Shown in pieces: positions 23,252 through 33,072 of a DNA stretch of 64,000 bases. Under the pieces are notes generated by a model, which was not told the origin of the DNA, did no database searches, and saw only the letters and a list, made by a program, of their open reading frames with translations. Source of the DNA: PALSA-612 sp963846915 (GTDB taxonomy: Bacteria; Actinomycetota; Thermoleophilia; Gaiellales; Gaiellaceae); assembly GCA_963846915.1 (NCBI GenBank), contig CAWJXV010000002.1, positions 1 through 64,000 on the forward strand, read 5' to 3'. Made by a program: the position numbers and the translations under genes. The stretch's first letter is position 1; each line of letters starts with the position of its first letter.

Positions 23252-24826
23252 GTGCCCGTGCAGCAGGCGGACAATCCACGGCTGGCCATCCTGCTGGCGA
23301 TGGCCATGTTCGTGCTCGTTGTCGACACGTCGCTGATGAACGTGTCGATCTCGGCGGTCACTCATGATCTCGGCACGACTGTCAGCGGCGTGCAGTCCGC
23401 GATCGCACTGGAGGCGCTCGTGTCCGCCGCGTTCATCCTGATCGGCAGCAAGGTGGGCGACCTGATCGGGCGCAAACGCGCATATGTGCTGGGTCTGCTC
23501 GGCTACGCCACGGGCGCCCTGGCGATGGCGTTTGCCCAGAGCCTGACGGCGATCATCATCTTCTGGGCGATCGTCGGTGGGCTCGGCGCGTCGCTCCTGC
23601 TGCCGGCGATGCAGTCCCTGATCCACGGCAACTTCGAGGGCGCGGCCCAGAAGAAGGCGTATGCGCTCGTCGGCGCTGCGGCCGCGATCGCCGCCGCGGT
23701 CGGTCCTCTGCTCGGGGGGTTCGTCACCACCTATCTGTCGTGGCGAGTGGGGTTCGTGCTCGAGGTCGTGATCATCGCGATCGTGCTTTTCAACATCAAG
23801 CTCGTCCACGACGTGCCGTATACGGGACCCCGCCAGGTCGACCCGGTCGGCGCGGTGCTCTCGGTCCTTGGCATGGGCGGAATCGTGCTCGGGATCCTGG
23901 TCTGGCAAGAGGGCGGCGAGGCCGTCGGGGCGCTTCTGGCGGTCGGTGCGGTCGCGCTGGGGTCGCTGGCCTGGTGGCTCGTACGACGCAAGCGGCAGGG
24001 CAGGGCGACGCTGATCGATCCCGGTCTCTTCAAGTCGAAGGTGTTCAGGTTCGGGATCTCCGGGCAGATGTTCCAGCAGATCGCCCTGGGAGGCCTGATG
24101 ATCGCCCTGCCGATCTACCTGCAGCTGGTGTTCGAGTACACCGCCATGGAGGCCGGGCTGTCCCTCGCCCCGCTTTCGCTCAGCATGTTCGGAGTAGCGC
24201 TCCTCGCAGCGAAGAAAGCAGGGACGCGACGTCCGAGCAGCATCATCCGGGCAGGCTTCGTGCTTCTGACGATCGGAGTAGCGGTGCTCGTCCCGATCGT
24301 GCCCCGTGCGTCGTCCGGCTGGTACCTCGTCATCCCGCTCGTGATCGCGGGCTCGGGGCTGGGCTTGCTGGTGTCCCAGCTCAACAACTACACGCTGGCA
24401 CCGATCTCCGAGGAGCGGGTCAGCGAGGCCGCGGGCGTGAACTCGGCGGCGGGCTCGTTCGGGCTGTCGTTCGGGCTGGCGTTCGCCGGGGCGATCATGC
24501 TCGCGACGCTCTCGCTCACGTTCACCAACCAGGCAGAAGCGAGCACCGTGATCCCCCCGGCACAGCAGGAACAGATCGCGGACGAGCTCGAGCACGACGC
24601 AGAGGTGATGAGCAACACGCAGCTCGAACAGCAACTCGCCGGCCAGCCCCAGGACGTCCAGGACGAGGTCATCCGCATCAACACGGACGCGAGGCACATC
24701 GCGCTTCAGATAGCGCTGCTCGTCCCGCTCCTCGCTGCTCTCGCCGGCCTCTTCAACGCGTTCCGGATGATGCGCCTCCCAGACCCCACGCCATCCGAAG
24801 CCGCTGAAAGCATGGTGCTCGGCTAG
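23252..24826 (+). CDS. MFS drug-efflux transporter, DHA2 (14-TMS) type
   Basis: The GTG at 23252 gives 524 residues with 13-14 hydrophobic segments. FVLVVDTSLMNVSISAVTHD in the first segment is the DHA2 motif D1 pattern. GSKVGDLIGRKRAYVLG is the loop 2-3 MFS motif A. GPLLGGFVTTYLSWR is the motif C region of helix 5 found in proton-drug antiporters. A soluble segment (residues 430-490) precedes the last helix. The likely role is proton-coupled export of lipophilic compounds; substrate unknown. No TetR-type regulator is adjacent. Confidence 0.85.
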   Translation: MPVQQADNPRLAILLAMAMFVLVVDTSLMNVSISAVTHDLGTTVSGVQSAIALEALVSAAFILIGSKVGDLIGRKRAYVLGLLGYATGALAMAFAQSLTAIIIFWAIVGGLGASLLLPAMQSLIHGNFEGAAQKKAYALVGAAAAIAAAVGPLLGGFVTTYLSWRVGFVLEVVIIAIVLFNIKLVHDVPYTGPRQVDPVGAVLSVLGMGGIVLGILVWQEGGEAVGALLAVGAVALGSLAWWLVRRKRQGRATLIDPGLFKSKVFRFGISGQMFQQIALGGLMIALPIYLQLVFEYTAMEAGLSLAPLSLSMFGVALLAAKKAGTRRPSSIIRAGFVLLTIGVAVLVPIVPRASSGWYLVIPLVIAGSGLGLLVSQLNNYTLAPISEERVSEAAGVNSAAGSFGLSFGLAFAGAIMLATLSLTFTNQAEASTVIPPAQQEQIADELEHDAEVMSNTQLEQQLAGQPQDVQDEVIRINTDARHIALQIALLVPLLAALAGLFNAFRMMRLPDPTPSEAAESMVLG

Positions 24827-24901
24827 GCGAAGGGCGACAGGTTGCGCGCGGTGGGGTGTCGGATCATGATTGAGCTCATCAACTGAGAAGGAGGACGGCG
24901 C

Positions 24902-25291
24902 ATGGTGTTGGCTGAGACGTTCTGGCAAGTCATCTGGACGATGTTCATCTTCTTCATGTGGGTGTTGTGGATCTGGCTGCTGATCATCGTCTTCATGGAC
25001 GTGTTCCGGAACCGGGAGTCGTCCGGCCTCGCGAAGGCGGGTTGGTGCATCTTCGTCATCCTCTTGCCCTTCCTCGGCGTGTTCATCTACCTCATCGTCG
25101 AGGGAAAGGGCATGGCAGAGCGGAGGACGCAGGAGGCACAGGCCATGCAAGCCAGCTTCGACTCACAGGTAAAGGCGGCCGCGGGTCAAGGCGACCCGGC
25201 AACGCAGATCGCGAACGCGAAGCAACTGCTCGACAGCGGCGCGATCACCCAGGCCGAGTACGACGCGCTCAAGCAAAAGGCGCTCGCCTGA
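24902..25291 (+). CDS. PLDc_N and SHOCT domain membrane protein
   Basis: It has an excellent ribosome site (GAAGGAGGACG) before ATG 24902. The 129-residue product has two membrane helices in a phospholipase-D N-terminal-like domain (FIFFMWVLWIWLLIIVFMDV, then GWCIFVILLPFLGVFIYLIVEG) and a C-terminal SHOCT module (ANAKQLLDSGAITQAEYDAL). SHOCT modules are short oligomerisation or interaction helices. A common actinobacterial architecture of unknown function. Intact. Confidence 0.85.
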   Translation: MVLAETFWQVIWTMFIFFMWVLWIWLLIIVFMDVFRNRESSGLAKAGWCIFVILLPFLGVFIYLIVEGKGMAERRTQEAQAMQASFDSQVKAAAGQGDPATQIANAKQLLDSGAITQAEYDALKQKALA

Positions 25292-25394
25292 TCTGAACTG
25301 CCCGTGCACTTGCGGCCGGCGGGCTGGGCTCGCCGGCCGCAGGCGCATCGGGTTGGTCTGAATCTACGCCGACGGCGTTACTCACGTGCGCCGC

Positions 25395-27122
25395 TCAGGA
25401 CATGCGGGAGTGCCCGCGTTCAGCTGCGATCTGTGCCTCGACGGCGCGGTGGACGTTTCCGTGGATGCGGTCTCCGCCGAGGCGCTCGAGGACGCCGTCT
25501 CGTTCGAGTACGACGGCGACGGCCGGCTTGACGCGGGCGAGGTGCAGCTGGATGCCGTCGCTCTCCGTGAAGTCGAGGATCTCCGTGAGCTTCGCGGCGC
25601 CCTGGGAGTCGACGAAATCGGCGCCCTCCAGGTCCAGCACCACCGCGCGCAGCGCCGGGTCGGCGTGCAGCGCGAGCTCACGCACGCGTTCCTCGAGCGC
25701 GTCGCCGGTGGCGAAGAACAGGCCACCGTCCAGTCGGAGGACCGCGTAGCCGGGGAACGTCTCGCTGTCCGGATTCTCGCGCACGTCGCGGAACACCTGG
25801 GTTCCCGGCTCGCGGCCGAGGAGCGGCATCCCCGGGGAGGTGGAGACGTAGACGAGCCAGACGAGCGACAGCACCATGCCGATGACGACGCCGGCGAGGA
25901 CGCCGGCGGAGAGCACAGCGGCGAGCGCGGCGGCGGCTACCCAGAAGTCGAAGCGCTTGACGCGGAAGAGCCGCCTGAACTCGGGGATGTCGATCATCCC
26001 GAAGATGACCGCGTCGATGATGATCGCGCCGAGTACCGCCTTCGGCAGCTGCGAGAAGAGCGGCGCGAGCGCGACCAGCGTCAGAATCACGAGCCCGCCC
26101 GTGACCAGGGAGGCAAGCGGGGTGCGGGCGCCGGCCGCTTCGTTGAGCGAGCTCGCAGACAGGCTCGTCGAGACCGGCATCCCCCGGAACACTCCCGACG
26201 CCATGTTGGCCATGCCCTGAGCGACCGACTCCTGGTTCATGTCGATGCGGTAGCGGTGCCGGACGGCGAACGCACGCGCGTCACCGGCGGTCTGCGAGAA
26301 GCCGATCAGGAGCAACCCGGTGGCCGCGGCGAGGATTGTCGGGTAATGCTGCTGGAACACGTCCACACCCGGAAACGCCGGCGCCGGCAGGCCACGCGGA
26401 ACGGGGCCGACGAGCGCAACACCGTGCGCTTCGAGGTCGAACAGCCATGTTGCGAGCAGTCCGCCGACGACGAGCACGAGCGCGCCCGGCACGCGTGGGA
26501 CGAGGAAGCGCAGACCGAAGATGACCCCGAGCGCCACCGCTCCCACGAACACGGTCGCCCAGCTCACGTCCCCGAGTGACCGGACCCACGACGCGAGCTC
26601 TGCCCACGCCGTGTCGCCGGATGTCGATGTCCCGGTCAGCTTGGGCAGCTCGCCGATGACGACGTCGACCGCGGCTCCCGCCAGGAAGCCCGTGACGACT
26701 GCCCTGGACAGGAACCTCGCGATCCAGCCGAGCCGAAGCGTGGCGAGCAGGAGGAAGAATGCGCCGGTCACCAGCGTGATCGCCGCGACCAGCTCGGCAG
26801 CCTCTGCGCCCCCGACCCCTGCGAACAGCACGGCGCCGCCCGCGACGGCCGCCAACGACGAGCTCGGCCCGGTCGAGATGTGGCGCGACGTGCAGAACAA
26901 CGCGTACACGATCGCGCCGGCCGCAGCTGCGTAGAGCCCGTTCTGCACCGGCACGCCGGCGATGCCGGCGTAGCCGAGATCCTTCGGCACGATCATCGCC
27001 GTCACCGCAACCCCCGCGAGCACATCACCGCGGAGCACCCTGCGGTCGTACCGCGGCAGCCACTCCACGATCGGCACCAGCCGGCGCAGACCGCCGGGCG
27101 GCGTGTGATCGACGGTCACCAT
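25395..27122 (-). CDS. SulP family anion transporter with STAS domain (copy 1)
   Basis: Starting at ATG 27122 (MVTVDHTPPGGLRRLVPIVE), 575 residues. It has the SulP transmembrane core with the signature PKDLGYAGIAGVPVQNGLYAA and TGPSSSLAAVAGGAVL, 10-12 helices, then a C-terminal STAS domain from about residue 455 (VLRLDGGLFFATGDALEERV, VVLDLEGADFVDSQGAAKL). SulP proteins move sulfate, bicarbonate or other anions. In-frame codons upstream of 27122 have no transporter similarity and are not used. A second SulP lies at 50172-51881. Confidence 0.9.
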   Translation of the reverse strand: MVTVDHTPPGGLRRLVPIVEWLPRYDRRVLRGDVLAGVAVTAMIVPKDLGYAGIAGVPVQNGLYAAAAGAIVYALFCTSRHISTGPSSSLAAVAGGAVLFAGVGGAEAAELVAAITLVTGAFFLLLATLRLGWIARFLSRAVVTGFLAGAAVDVVIGELPKLTGTSTSGDTAWAELASWVRSLGDVSWATVFVGAVALGVIFGLRFLVPRVPGALVLVVGGLLATWLFDLEAHGVALVGPVPRGLPAPAFPGVDVFQQHYPTILAAATGLLLIGFSQTAGDARAFAVRHRYRIDMNQESVAQGMANMASGVFRGMPVSTSLSASSLNEAAGARTPLASLVTGGLVILTLVALAPLFSQLPKAVLGAIIIDAVIFGMIDIPEFRRLFRVKRFDFWVAAAALAAVLSAGVLAGVVIGMVLSLVWLVYVSTSPGMPLLGREPGTQVFRDVRENPDSETFPGYAVLRLDGGLFFATGDALEERVRELALHADPALRAVVLDLEGADFVDSQGAAKLTEILDFTESDGIQLHLARVKPAVAVVLERDGVLERLGGDRIHGNVHRAVEAQIAAERGHSRMS

Positions 27123-27298
27123 CGCGGCGCATCCTCCCAGACTCGAAGGCGCACGATGAGTGGCGCGGGTGACCACGCCTGTGCCACCGACGGCGCACCG
27201 GCCAAGCGAGGGCGCGAACTCGACCTGCTGCCCGGACCACGACCCCGGGCGAAGAATCAGCGCTGACAGAACCCAAGATCGGCAGTAAGCTGCCCGCG

Positions 27299-27673
27299 AT
27301 GCTCGGCGTGAAGGCGCAGGCAAGGGCCGTGAATCGGCGCATGAAGTCGATCGCCCAACTGAACCTGGAGCTGGCAAAGCTCGAGGCGAAGCAGAAGGCG
27401 ACAGCGCTGGGGATCGCAGGCGGTCTCGGACTCGTCGCCGTGGTGCTCGTCCTCTACGCGATCGGCTTCAGCTTCGCAGCAGCAGCCGCGGGACTCAGTG
27501 AAGCCCTCCCCCTCTGGGCGTCGCTCTTGATCGTCGCCGGGATCATCGTTCTCGTCGCGGCGATCCTCGCGCTCCTGGCCAGGCGCTACGCGCGCAAGGC
27601 AACGCCTCCCAAGCCGGAGCAGGCGATCGAGGAAGCGGAGCGCACGATCCAGATGCTCGACAGACATGTCTGA
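27299..27673 (+). CDS. Phage-holin-family-like membrane protein (actinobacterial superfamily III type)
   Basis: This 124-residue protein has two adjacent helices (TALGIAGGLGLVAVVLVLYA and WASLLIVAGIIVLVAAILAL) preceded by an amphipathic coiled-coil (LNLELAKLEAKQKA) and followed by a C-terminal acidic helix (PEQAIEEAERTIQML). This is the pattern of the chromosomal phage_holin_3_6 family, which is usually not lytic but paired with DUF3618 proteins, as here. It overlaps the next gene by eight bases. Confidence 0.7.
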   Translation: MLGVKAQARAVNRRMKSIAQLNLELAKLEAKQKATALGIAGGLGLVAVVLVLYAIGFSFAAAAAGLSEALPLWASLLIVAGIIVLVAAILALLARRYARKATPPKPEQAIEEAERTIQMLDRHV

Positions 27674-27863
27674 GCGCACCGCCGAGGAGATCCGCAAAGA
27701 GATCGTCGACGAGCGACGGCGTCTCGACAACGACCTGGACACGCTGCAGGCCGAGCTTCGCTCGTTCGTGCCCTATCTGATCGCCGGAGTCGTCGCGGTC
27801 GCGCTCATCACAGGAGGCAAGGGCGTGAGGTCCGGCGTCAGGCTGATCTGGAAGCTCCTCTAG
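27666..27863 (+). CDS. DUF3618-like membrane-anchored helical protein (copy 1)
   Basis: The 65 residues open MSERTAEEIRKEIVDERRRL, the DUF3618 amphipathic helix, followed by one membrane helix (FVPYLIAGVVAVALIT) and a basic tail. It overlaps the holin-like gene by eight bases, implying coupled translation. Its paralogue follows 17 bases later. Function is unknown; envelope-associated. Confidence 0.7.
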   Translation: MSERTAEEIRKEIVDERRRLDNDLDTLQAELRSFVPYLIAGVVAVALITGGKGVRSGVRLIWKLL

Positions 27864-27880
27864 CCCGGGAGCACGTACCC

Positions 27881-28072
27881 ATGCCCGAGCGCACCGCCCA
27901 AGAGATCCGCAAAGAGATCGCCGACGAACGGCTGGGCCTTCACGACGACGTCGACGCGCTGAAGGCCGAGTTGCGCTCGCGTGTGCCGTACATGATCGCC
28001 GGAGTCGTCGCGGTCGCACTCCTCGCGGTCGCGCTCTTCACCGGCATCAGGAGGATCCGGAAGCTCTTCTAG
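27881..28072 (+). CDS. DUF3618-like membrane-anchored helical protein (copy 2)
   Basis: The 63 residues are a tandem paralogue of the preceding gene: MPERTAQEIRKEIADERLGL, a shared D-x-L-x-AELRS-x-VPY segment and membrane helix IAGVVAVALLAVALFTG. The two differ mainly in the tail. A tandem duplication inside a three-gene operon with the holin-like gene. Function unknown. Confidence 0.7.
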   Translation: MPERTAQEIRKEIADERLGLHDDVDALKAELRSRVPYMIAGVVAVALLAVALFTGIRRIRKLF

Positions 28073-28103
28073 TCCGTGGGGCGAACGCCCTCGACCGTTG
28101 GCG

Positions 28104-28397
28104 TCAGCTCGCGCTGATGCTTCCCGCCCAGTCCTGGAGGCGATCCGAGAACTCGGGCGTGCCCGCGTCGACCTCGACCACCGCGTCCGCCGGGACGTTC
28201 GCACGTACGGCAGCGGCCACGATCGCTTCGGGAGACGGTGCCTCGTAGAGGCAGTAGGTGCGGCGCCGATCCGCGCTCAGGAACGAGAACAGCCAGCGCA
28301 CGCCTTCGTCCGAGTTGATCTCCTCGATCAGCCTGACGTCGTCGCTCGTGAGGTCGAGCTGATCGGCGAACGTGCGCTCGATCATGTAGAGCGGCAT
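28104..28397 (-). CDS. DUF4242 family protein
   Basis: The 97-residue product (MPLYMIERTFADQLDLTSDD...WLFSFLSADRRRTYCLYEAP) matches the DUF4242 (SCO4226-like) pattern, a ferredoxin-like alpha/beta fold that has been seen binding nickel in Streptomyces. Its Cys/Tyr and acidic residues could bind metal. It sits between the DUF3618 genes and a large regulator, converging with the former. Intact. Confidence 0.75.
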   Translation of the reverse strand: MPLYMIERTFADQLDLTSDDVRLIEEINSDEGVRWLFSFLSADRRRTYCLYEAPSPEAIVAAAVRANVPADAVVEVDAGTPEFSDRLQDWAGSISAS

Positions 28398-28437
28398 CGA
28401 GGGATCGTAGCGACGGCCCGGCCGACGCGCAGGCGCC

Positions 28438-31398
28438 TCAGGCCGGCGTCAGCCCGTGACGGTGGGCGTAGGAGGCGGCTTCGGTGCGATTGGCGCAGCC
28501 GGTCTTGCGCAGGATGCTGCGCACGTGGTTGGCCGCGGTGTGCTCGCTGATCAGCAGCTCTGCGCCGATCTCGCGGTTCTTCCGGCCCTGGGCGACGAGA
28601 CGGAGGATCTGGGCTTCGCGGGGAGAGAGCCCGTCCGGCAGGCCGGCTTTCGGCGCGGTGGTGCCGAGAGCGCGGATCCTGCCGAGGAGCGACGGCATGC
28701 CGATGCGGCCGGCGAGGGCCGACGCCTCGCCGAGCAGCGCGTCGGCCCGGTCTCGATCCCCCCGCTGCGTACGCAGACAGCGGGCGTACTCGTAGGACGT
28801 GTGCGCCAGCCACGTCGCGGCTCCCATGCTCCGGTTCAGCGCCAGCGCGCGCTCGAAGTGCTCCTCGGCCCGGCTCCACTCGCCGAGCGTCGCCGCGAGC
28901 ATGCCCAGGTAGCGGTCGGCGGCTCCATAGCACGAGACCAGGTGGCCGATCATCACGTTCGTGCCCGAGAGCGACTCGAGCTCCGGATAGACGAGGCTCG
29001 CGATCGCCTCGTCGCCGAGGGCCGAGCAGGCGTCGGTCAGATACGTGAGCGACGCAAGCCAGAGCGACTCGCGGTTCGGCTCCAGGCCCTCGGCCGCCAC
29101 CCGCGCGAGCTCCCGCCGCGCTTCGACCTCCATCCCGAGCTCGGCGAGCAGCGCGACGAGCCCCGGGCGCCACGGGCCTCCTGACCTGGCCCCGCCGGAG
29201 AGGATCCTGATCACGGGAGCGAGCTCGGCGAGGCGTCCCTGCTCGCGACGGATGCTGAACATCTGGATGCCGTAGACCCCCGAGGCGTCCCGTCCGGTCA
29301 GGAGCCGGCTCCAATCGTGTGACTGCTGGGCAAGGGCGTCGGCCTCCGCGAGGCGCCCGTCGCACAGGGCGAGCGACGAGCCGTAGTGCCCGGCGACGTG
29401 GAGCATGAACGGCTGCGCGGTCTGCTCCGCGGTCTCGCGGAGGGCGGCGACCTCCCGTCTCGCGGACTCGAGGTCGCCGACCGCGACGAACGTCGGTGTC
29501 CGCCAGGCCATCGCCTCGGCGCGGATCTCGGTGTTCCCGAGCTCCTCGCCGAGGTCGCGGGCCTCGGTCAGCATCTCGAGGATCTCCTCGAGCGAGCTCG
29601 TCCCCCGGGACCAGTAGGAGCGCATCAGCACCGTGGCCAGGCCGAGGCGGTCGTGCAGTTCGCGGGCCATCGCGACGGCTCGCGTGCGAGCGATCGCTCC
29701 TCGCTCGTGGTCGCCCTGGAAGTCGAGGGCCCGCGCGAGCCCGCCGAGCAGCCTGATCCGGAGCTCCGAGTCGTCCTCGCCGAGCAAGGCCGCAGCCTCG
29801 TTGAGGATCTCGACCGCGCCCTGATCGGCGATCCCGGGGCGCCAGCATGCGTCCTCGAAGCCGATCGCGGCGCGGGTAAGCAGCTCTGCGTCTCCCAGCT
29901 GCCGGGCGATGTCAGCGGCTGCCCGGAACGCCTCGAGCGCGTCGAGTGAGTTCCCGCCGCGGTGGCTCGCCTCACCGAGCTCGAGGAAGACCTCGGCGCG
30001 CTCCGGCAGGCCGCCGATCCCGAGGTCGAGCGCGGTGCGGAACCGCGCAGCGGCTTCGCCGAAGGCAAGCGTCGACGCCGCCGCCCGGGCGGCGAGGAGG
30101 TTGTAGCGAACGCCTCGCTCGGCTCCGCCGAAGGGCGCGGCGGCGGCGAAGTGGTACGCCAGGTCGGCCGGTGCCCGGCTCGAGCGGTCGTCGCTGCGCT
30201 CGAGAGCCTCGCCGACGCCGAGGTGGAGCTCGGCCCGCCGGACACCGGACAGCCGGTCGTACAGCGCCCGCCGCACCAGCTCGTGGCTGAAGCGGTAGGC
30301 CAGCCCGGGGGAAGGAAGCTCCTCGATGATGCCGCTTCCGACTGCCTCGTCGAGTGTCGCGAGGAGCTCGGGCTCGTCGCGACCGCGCATGCCGCTGACG
30401 ACGTCGAGCCGGAACTCGGAGCCGGCCACCGCCGCGAGCTCGAGGAGATCGCTCGCCGCGGGAGTGAGGCGCGAGAGCCGCTGGCTGACGACCTCCCGAA
30501 CGCTCTCGGGGCTGCCGATCTCGGCGAGCGGGCGTCCGAGCCGGATCGCTCCGTCCTCGAGCTCGACGGCGCCGGTCTCGACCAGCGAGCGCCAGAGCTC
30601 GCAGACGAGGAACGGGTTCCCCTCGGTGAGGCCGTGGATCGCCTCTGCGAGCTCGCGCAGCTCCGGGCCGGGATCGCCTCCGGCGGCGCTGCGGACGAAC
30701 TCGGCGACCTCGTCGCCGGAGAGCCCCGCGAGCCGCAGCCGGACGACGTCGTCGGAGCGGCGGAGATCGGCGAGCGTCTCGGAGAGCGCCTCCGGCATGT
30801 CCGCCTCGGTGTCGCGGAAGGTCGTGAGCAGGAGAATCCGCACGTTTCCGGCGGCACGGGCGAGGTGCCTGAGCAGCAGCAGCGTCGGGGCATCGGCCCA
30901 GTGGCCGTCCTCGAGCACGAGCAGCGCCGGTCGCCGTAGCGTGACGGTGGCGAGGAGATCCGTCACCGCCGTGTGGAGCCGGTGGCGCTCGGTATCCGGA
31001 TCCGCCCTGACCGGAGCCGGGAGCCCGCCGATCCGGGCCGACAGGTCGGGGAGGAGGCGTGTGAGCTCCCCACCCGCGGTTCCGACCGCCGCCCGAAGCT
31101 CCGCTGCATCCGTCTCGCGCGTGAGCTGGTCGAGCGCCTCGACGAACGGCCCGTACGGGGTGCGCACGAAGGAGTCGCACGCGCCGTACAGGACGAGGAC
31201 TCCGTCCCGCGAGGCCTCGCCGGCGAACTCGCGCACGAGGCGGCTCTTGCCCGAACCTGCCGCGCCGCCGATCAGCGCGACTCGGCGGCCCTCGCCCTCG
31301 GCCCTCGGAACCAGCCTGCGGAGCAGCTCGAGCTCGGTCGAACGCCCGACGAACGGGAAGGTCGAGCTGAGACGAAGCGACCCCGGAAGCTCGTGCAT
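28438..31398 (-). CDS. LuxR-family ATP-binding regulator (LAL type)
   Basis: This 986-residue regulator has an N-terminal P-loop ATPase with Walker A GGAAGSGKS at 44-52 (Lys51) and Walker B LLVLEDGHWAD, a long helical TPR-like middle (about 400-900), and a C-terminal LuxR-type HTH (GLSPREAQILRLVAQGRKNR...HTAANHVRSILRKTG). LAL proteins sense small molecules through the ATPase/TPR region and activate transcription. It faces away from the FAD oxidase gene at 31555, so 31399-31554 is a shared divergent control region and the oxidase is a likely target. Confidence 0.88.
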   Translation of the reverse strand: MHELPGSLRLSSTFPFVGRSTELELLRRLVPRAEGEGRRVALIGGAAGSGKSRLVREFAGEASRDGVLVLYGACDSFVRTPYGPFVEALDQLTRETDAAELRAAVGTAGGELTRLLPDLSARIGGLPAPVRADPDTERHRLHTAVTDLLATVTLRRPALLVLEDGHWADAPTLLLLRHLARAAGNVRILLLTTFRDTEADMPEALSETLADLRRSDDVVRLRLAGLSGDEVAEFVRSAAGGDPGPELRELAEAIHGLTEGNPFLVCELWRSLVETGAVELEDGAIRLGRPLAEIGSPESVREVVSQRLSRLTPAASDLLELAAVAGSEFRLDVVSGMRGRDEPELLATLDEAVGSGIIEELPSPGLAYRFSHELVRRALYDRLSGVRRAELHLGVGEALERSDDRSSRAPADLAYHFAAAAPFGGAERGVRYNLLAARAAASTLAFGEAAARFRTALDLGIGGLPERAEVFLELGEASHRGGNSLDALEAFRAAADIARQLGDAELLTRAAIGFEDACWRPGIADQGAVEILNEAAALLGEDDSELRIRLLGGLARALDFQGDHERGAIARTRAVAMARELHDRLGLATVLMRSYWSRGTSSLEEILEMLTEARDLGEELGNTEIRAEAMAWRTPTFVAVGDLESARREVAALRETAEQTAQPFMLHVAGHYGSSLALCDGRLAEADALAQQSHDWSRLLTGRDASGVYGIQMFSIRREQGRLAELAPVIRILSGGARSGGPWRPGLVALLAELGMEVEARRELARVAAEGLEPNRESLWLASLTYLTDACSALGDEAIASLVYPELESLSGTNVMIGHLVSCYGAADRYLGMLAATLGEWSRAEEHFERALALNRSMGAATWLAHTSYEYARCLRTQRGDRDRADALLGEASALAGRIGMPSLLGRIRALGTTAPKAGLPDGLSPREAQILRLVAQGRKNREIGAELLISEHTAANHVRSILRKTGCANRTEAASYAHRHGLTPA

Positions 31399-31554
31399 GG
31401 CGCGCCGTCCGAGACGATAGTCAGATCTGATCAGTTCCGCCCGCCGCGCCGAGAATGCGCCGCGGAAAGTGGGTCAGCCTTCGTCATGACACCGGGCATC
31501 GCCGCTCCTAGCCTCGAGACCGACCGTGAGATGCAATCGAGCGAGGAGGACACC

Positions 31555-32949
31555 GTGAGCACCGTCACGACACCTGCGCGTGCCGCGCGCGAGGAACTCA
31601 CCGACTTCGAAGGCCTGCTGATCGGACCCGACGACGCAGACTACGAGGAGGCACGCCAGGTCTACAACGCGATGATCGACAAGCGGCCGGGGCTGATCGC
31701 GCGCTGCGCGAACCCCGAGGACGTGGCGAGGGCGGTCACGTTCGCCCGCGAGCACGACCTCCTGCTCGCCGTCCGCGGGGGTGGTCACAACGGCGCCGGG
31801 CTCGGAACGTGCGACGACGGGGTCGTCATCGACCTGTCGCAGTTGAAGGGCGTCGAGGTCGATCCCCAGGCCCGGACCGTGCGGGTAGGCGGCGGCTGCA
31901 CGTGGAGCGACGTCGACAAGGCGACGAACGAGCACGGCCTGGCAACGCCGAGCGGGATCATCTCCACGACCGGCGTGGGCGGCCTCACGCTCGGCGGCGG
32001 AATCGGCCATCTGACCCGCAAGTGCGGGCTCACTATCGACAACCTGCTCGAGGCGGAGCTCGTGCTCGCAAACGGCGAGCAGGTCCGCGCGAGCGCGGAC
32101 GAGCATCCCGATCTGTACTGGGCGATCCGGGGCGGAGGCGGCAATTTCGGCGTCGTCACGTCCTTCCTCTTCCGACTCCACGAGGTGGGCACGGTCGTCG
32201 GCGGGCCGACGTTCTGGCCGGTCGAGAGCGGAGCCGAGGTCCTCTCCGCGTATCGCGAGTTCCTGCCGGGCGCGCCGCGCGAGCTGAACGGCTTCTTCGC
32301 CTTCCACACCGTTCCGCCCGGACCGCCCTTCCCCGAGGAGATCCACCTGCGGAAGGTGTGCGGCGTCGTCTGGTGCTACGTCGGCTCGGAGGCAGACGCG
32401 GCGACCGCGATGGCTCCGCTCCTCGACTCCCTGCCCGAGCCGCTGATGCACGGGGTCGGGCCGATGCCGCACTCGGCGCTGCAGGGCGCGTTCGACGGCC
32501 TCTACCCGACGGGCGAGCAGTGGTACTGGCGCGCCGACTTCGTCGAGGAGATCCCCGACGAGGCGGTCGCGATCCACGCGCGGTTCGGTGCCGAGATGCC
32601 GACGATGAAGTCGACGATGCACATGTACCCGATCGACGGTGCCGCGCACGACGTAGGCCAGTCCGACACACCGTGGAGCTACCGCGAGGCGAACTGGGGC
32701 TCCGTGTTCGCCGGGGTCGATCCGGACCCGGCCAACGTCGACGTCATCCGGCGCTGGAGCGTCGACTACCACGAGGCGCTGCATCCGTACTCGGCCGGCG
32801 GCGCCTACGTGAACATGATGATGGACGAGGGCCAGGAGCGCGTGCGGGCGAGCTATCGCGACAGCTACGACCGCCTCGCCGCCATCAAGGCGACGTACGA
32901 CCCGGACAACCTCTTCCGCGTCAACCAGAACATCCAGCCGAAGGCCTAG
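31555..32949 (+). CDS. FAD-binding oxidoreductase of the berberine-bridge (BBE/PCMH) type
   Basis: The GTG at 31555 after GAGGAGGACACC is the best start, giving 464 residues. The PCMH FAD domain has LLAVRGGGHNGAGLG (the His that often carries covalent FAD), RTVRVGGGCTWSDVD and GVGGLTLGGGIGHLTRK. The C-terminal BBE segment ends RVNQNIQP. Such enzymes oxidise sugars, alcohols or alkaloid-like substrates with oxygen or another acceptor. The second covalent-linkage Cys is not in the usual position, so attachment may be single. It is divergent from the LAL regulator. Confidence 0.85.
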   Translation: MSTVTTPARAAREELTDFEGLLIGPDDADYEEARQVYNAMIDKRPGLIARCANPEDVARAVTFAREHDLLLAVRGGGHNGAGLGTCDDGVVIDLSQLKGVEVDPQARTVRVGGGCTWSDVDKATNEHGLATPSGIISTTGVGGLTLGGGIGHLTRKCGLTIDNLLEAELVLANGEQVRASADEHPDLYWAIRGGGGNFGVVTSFLFRLHEVGTVVGGPTFWPVESGAEVLSAYREFLPGAPRELNGFFAFHTVPPGPPFPEEIHLRKVCGVVWCYVGSEADAATAMAPLLDSLPEPLMHGVGPMPHSALQGAFDGLYPTGEQWYWRADFVEEIPDEAVAIHARFGAEMPTMKSTMHMYPIDGAAHDVGQSDTPWSYREANWGSVFAGVDPDPANVDVIRRWSVDYHEALHPYSAGGAYVNMMMDEGQERVRASYRDSYDRLAAIKATYDPDNLFRVNQNIQPKA

Positions 32950-33072
32950 CGCCGCATCGCATCCGGTCGCGAGGAGGGCGATCTCCGGGTCGTCCTCCTC
33001 GCCTGCGCAGCAGAACGATGACGACGAATGCGACGACGAGCCGGCCAGGGCCGCGTAGCCCCGACGGCCGTG

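Noticed and set aside
22970..25150. 726-codon minus frame opposite the MFS transporter
   Set aside because: Charged low-complexity translation without domains; the plus frame is a clear transporter.
27299..28072. Second prophage lysis cassette suggested by the holin-like gene
   Set aside because: The gene is accompanied by DUF3618 paralogues, a common chromosomal arrangement, and no endolysin or phage genes are near.
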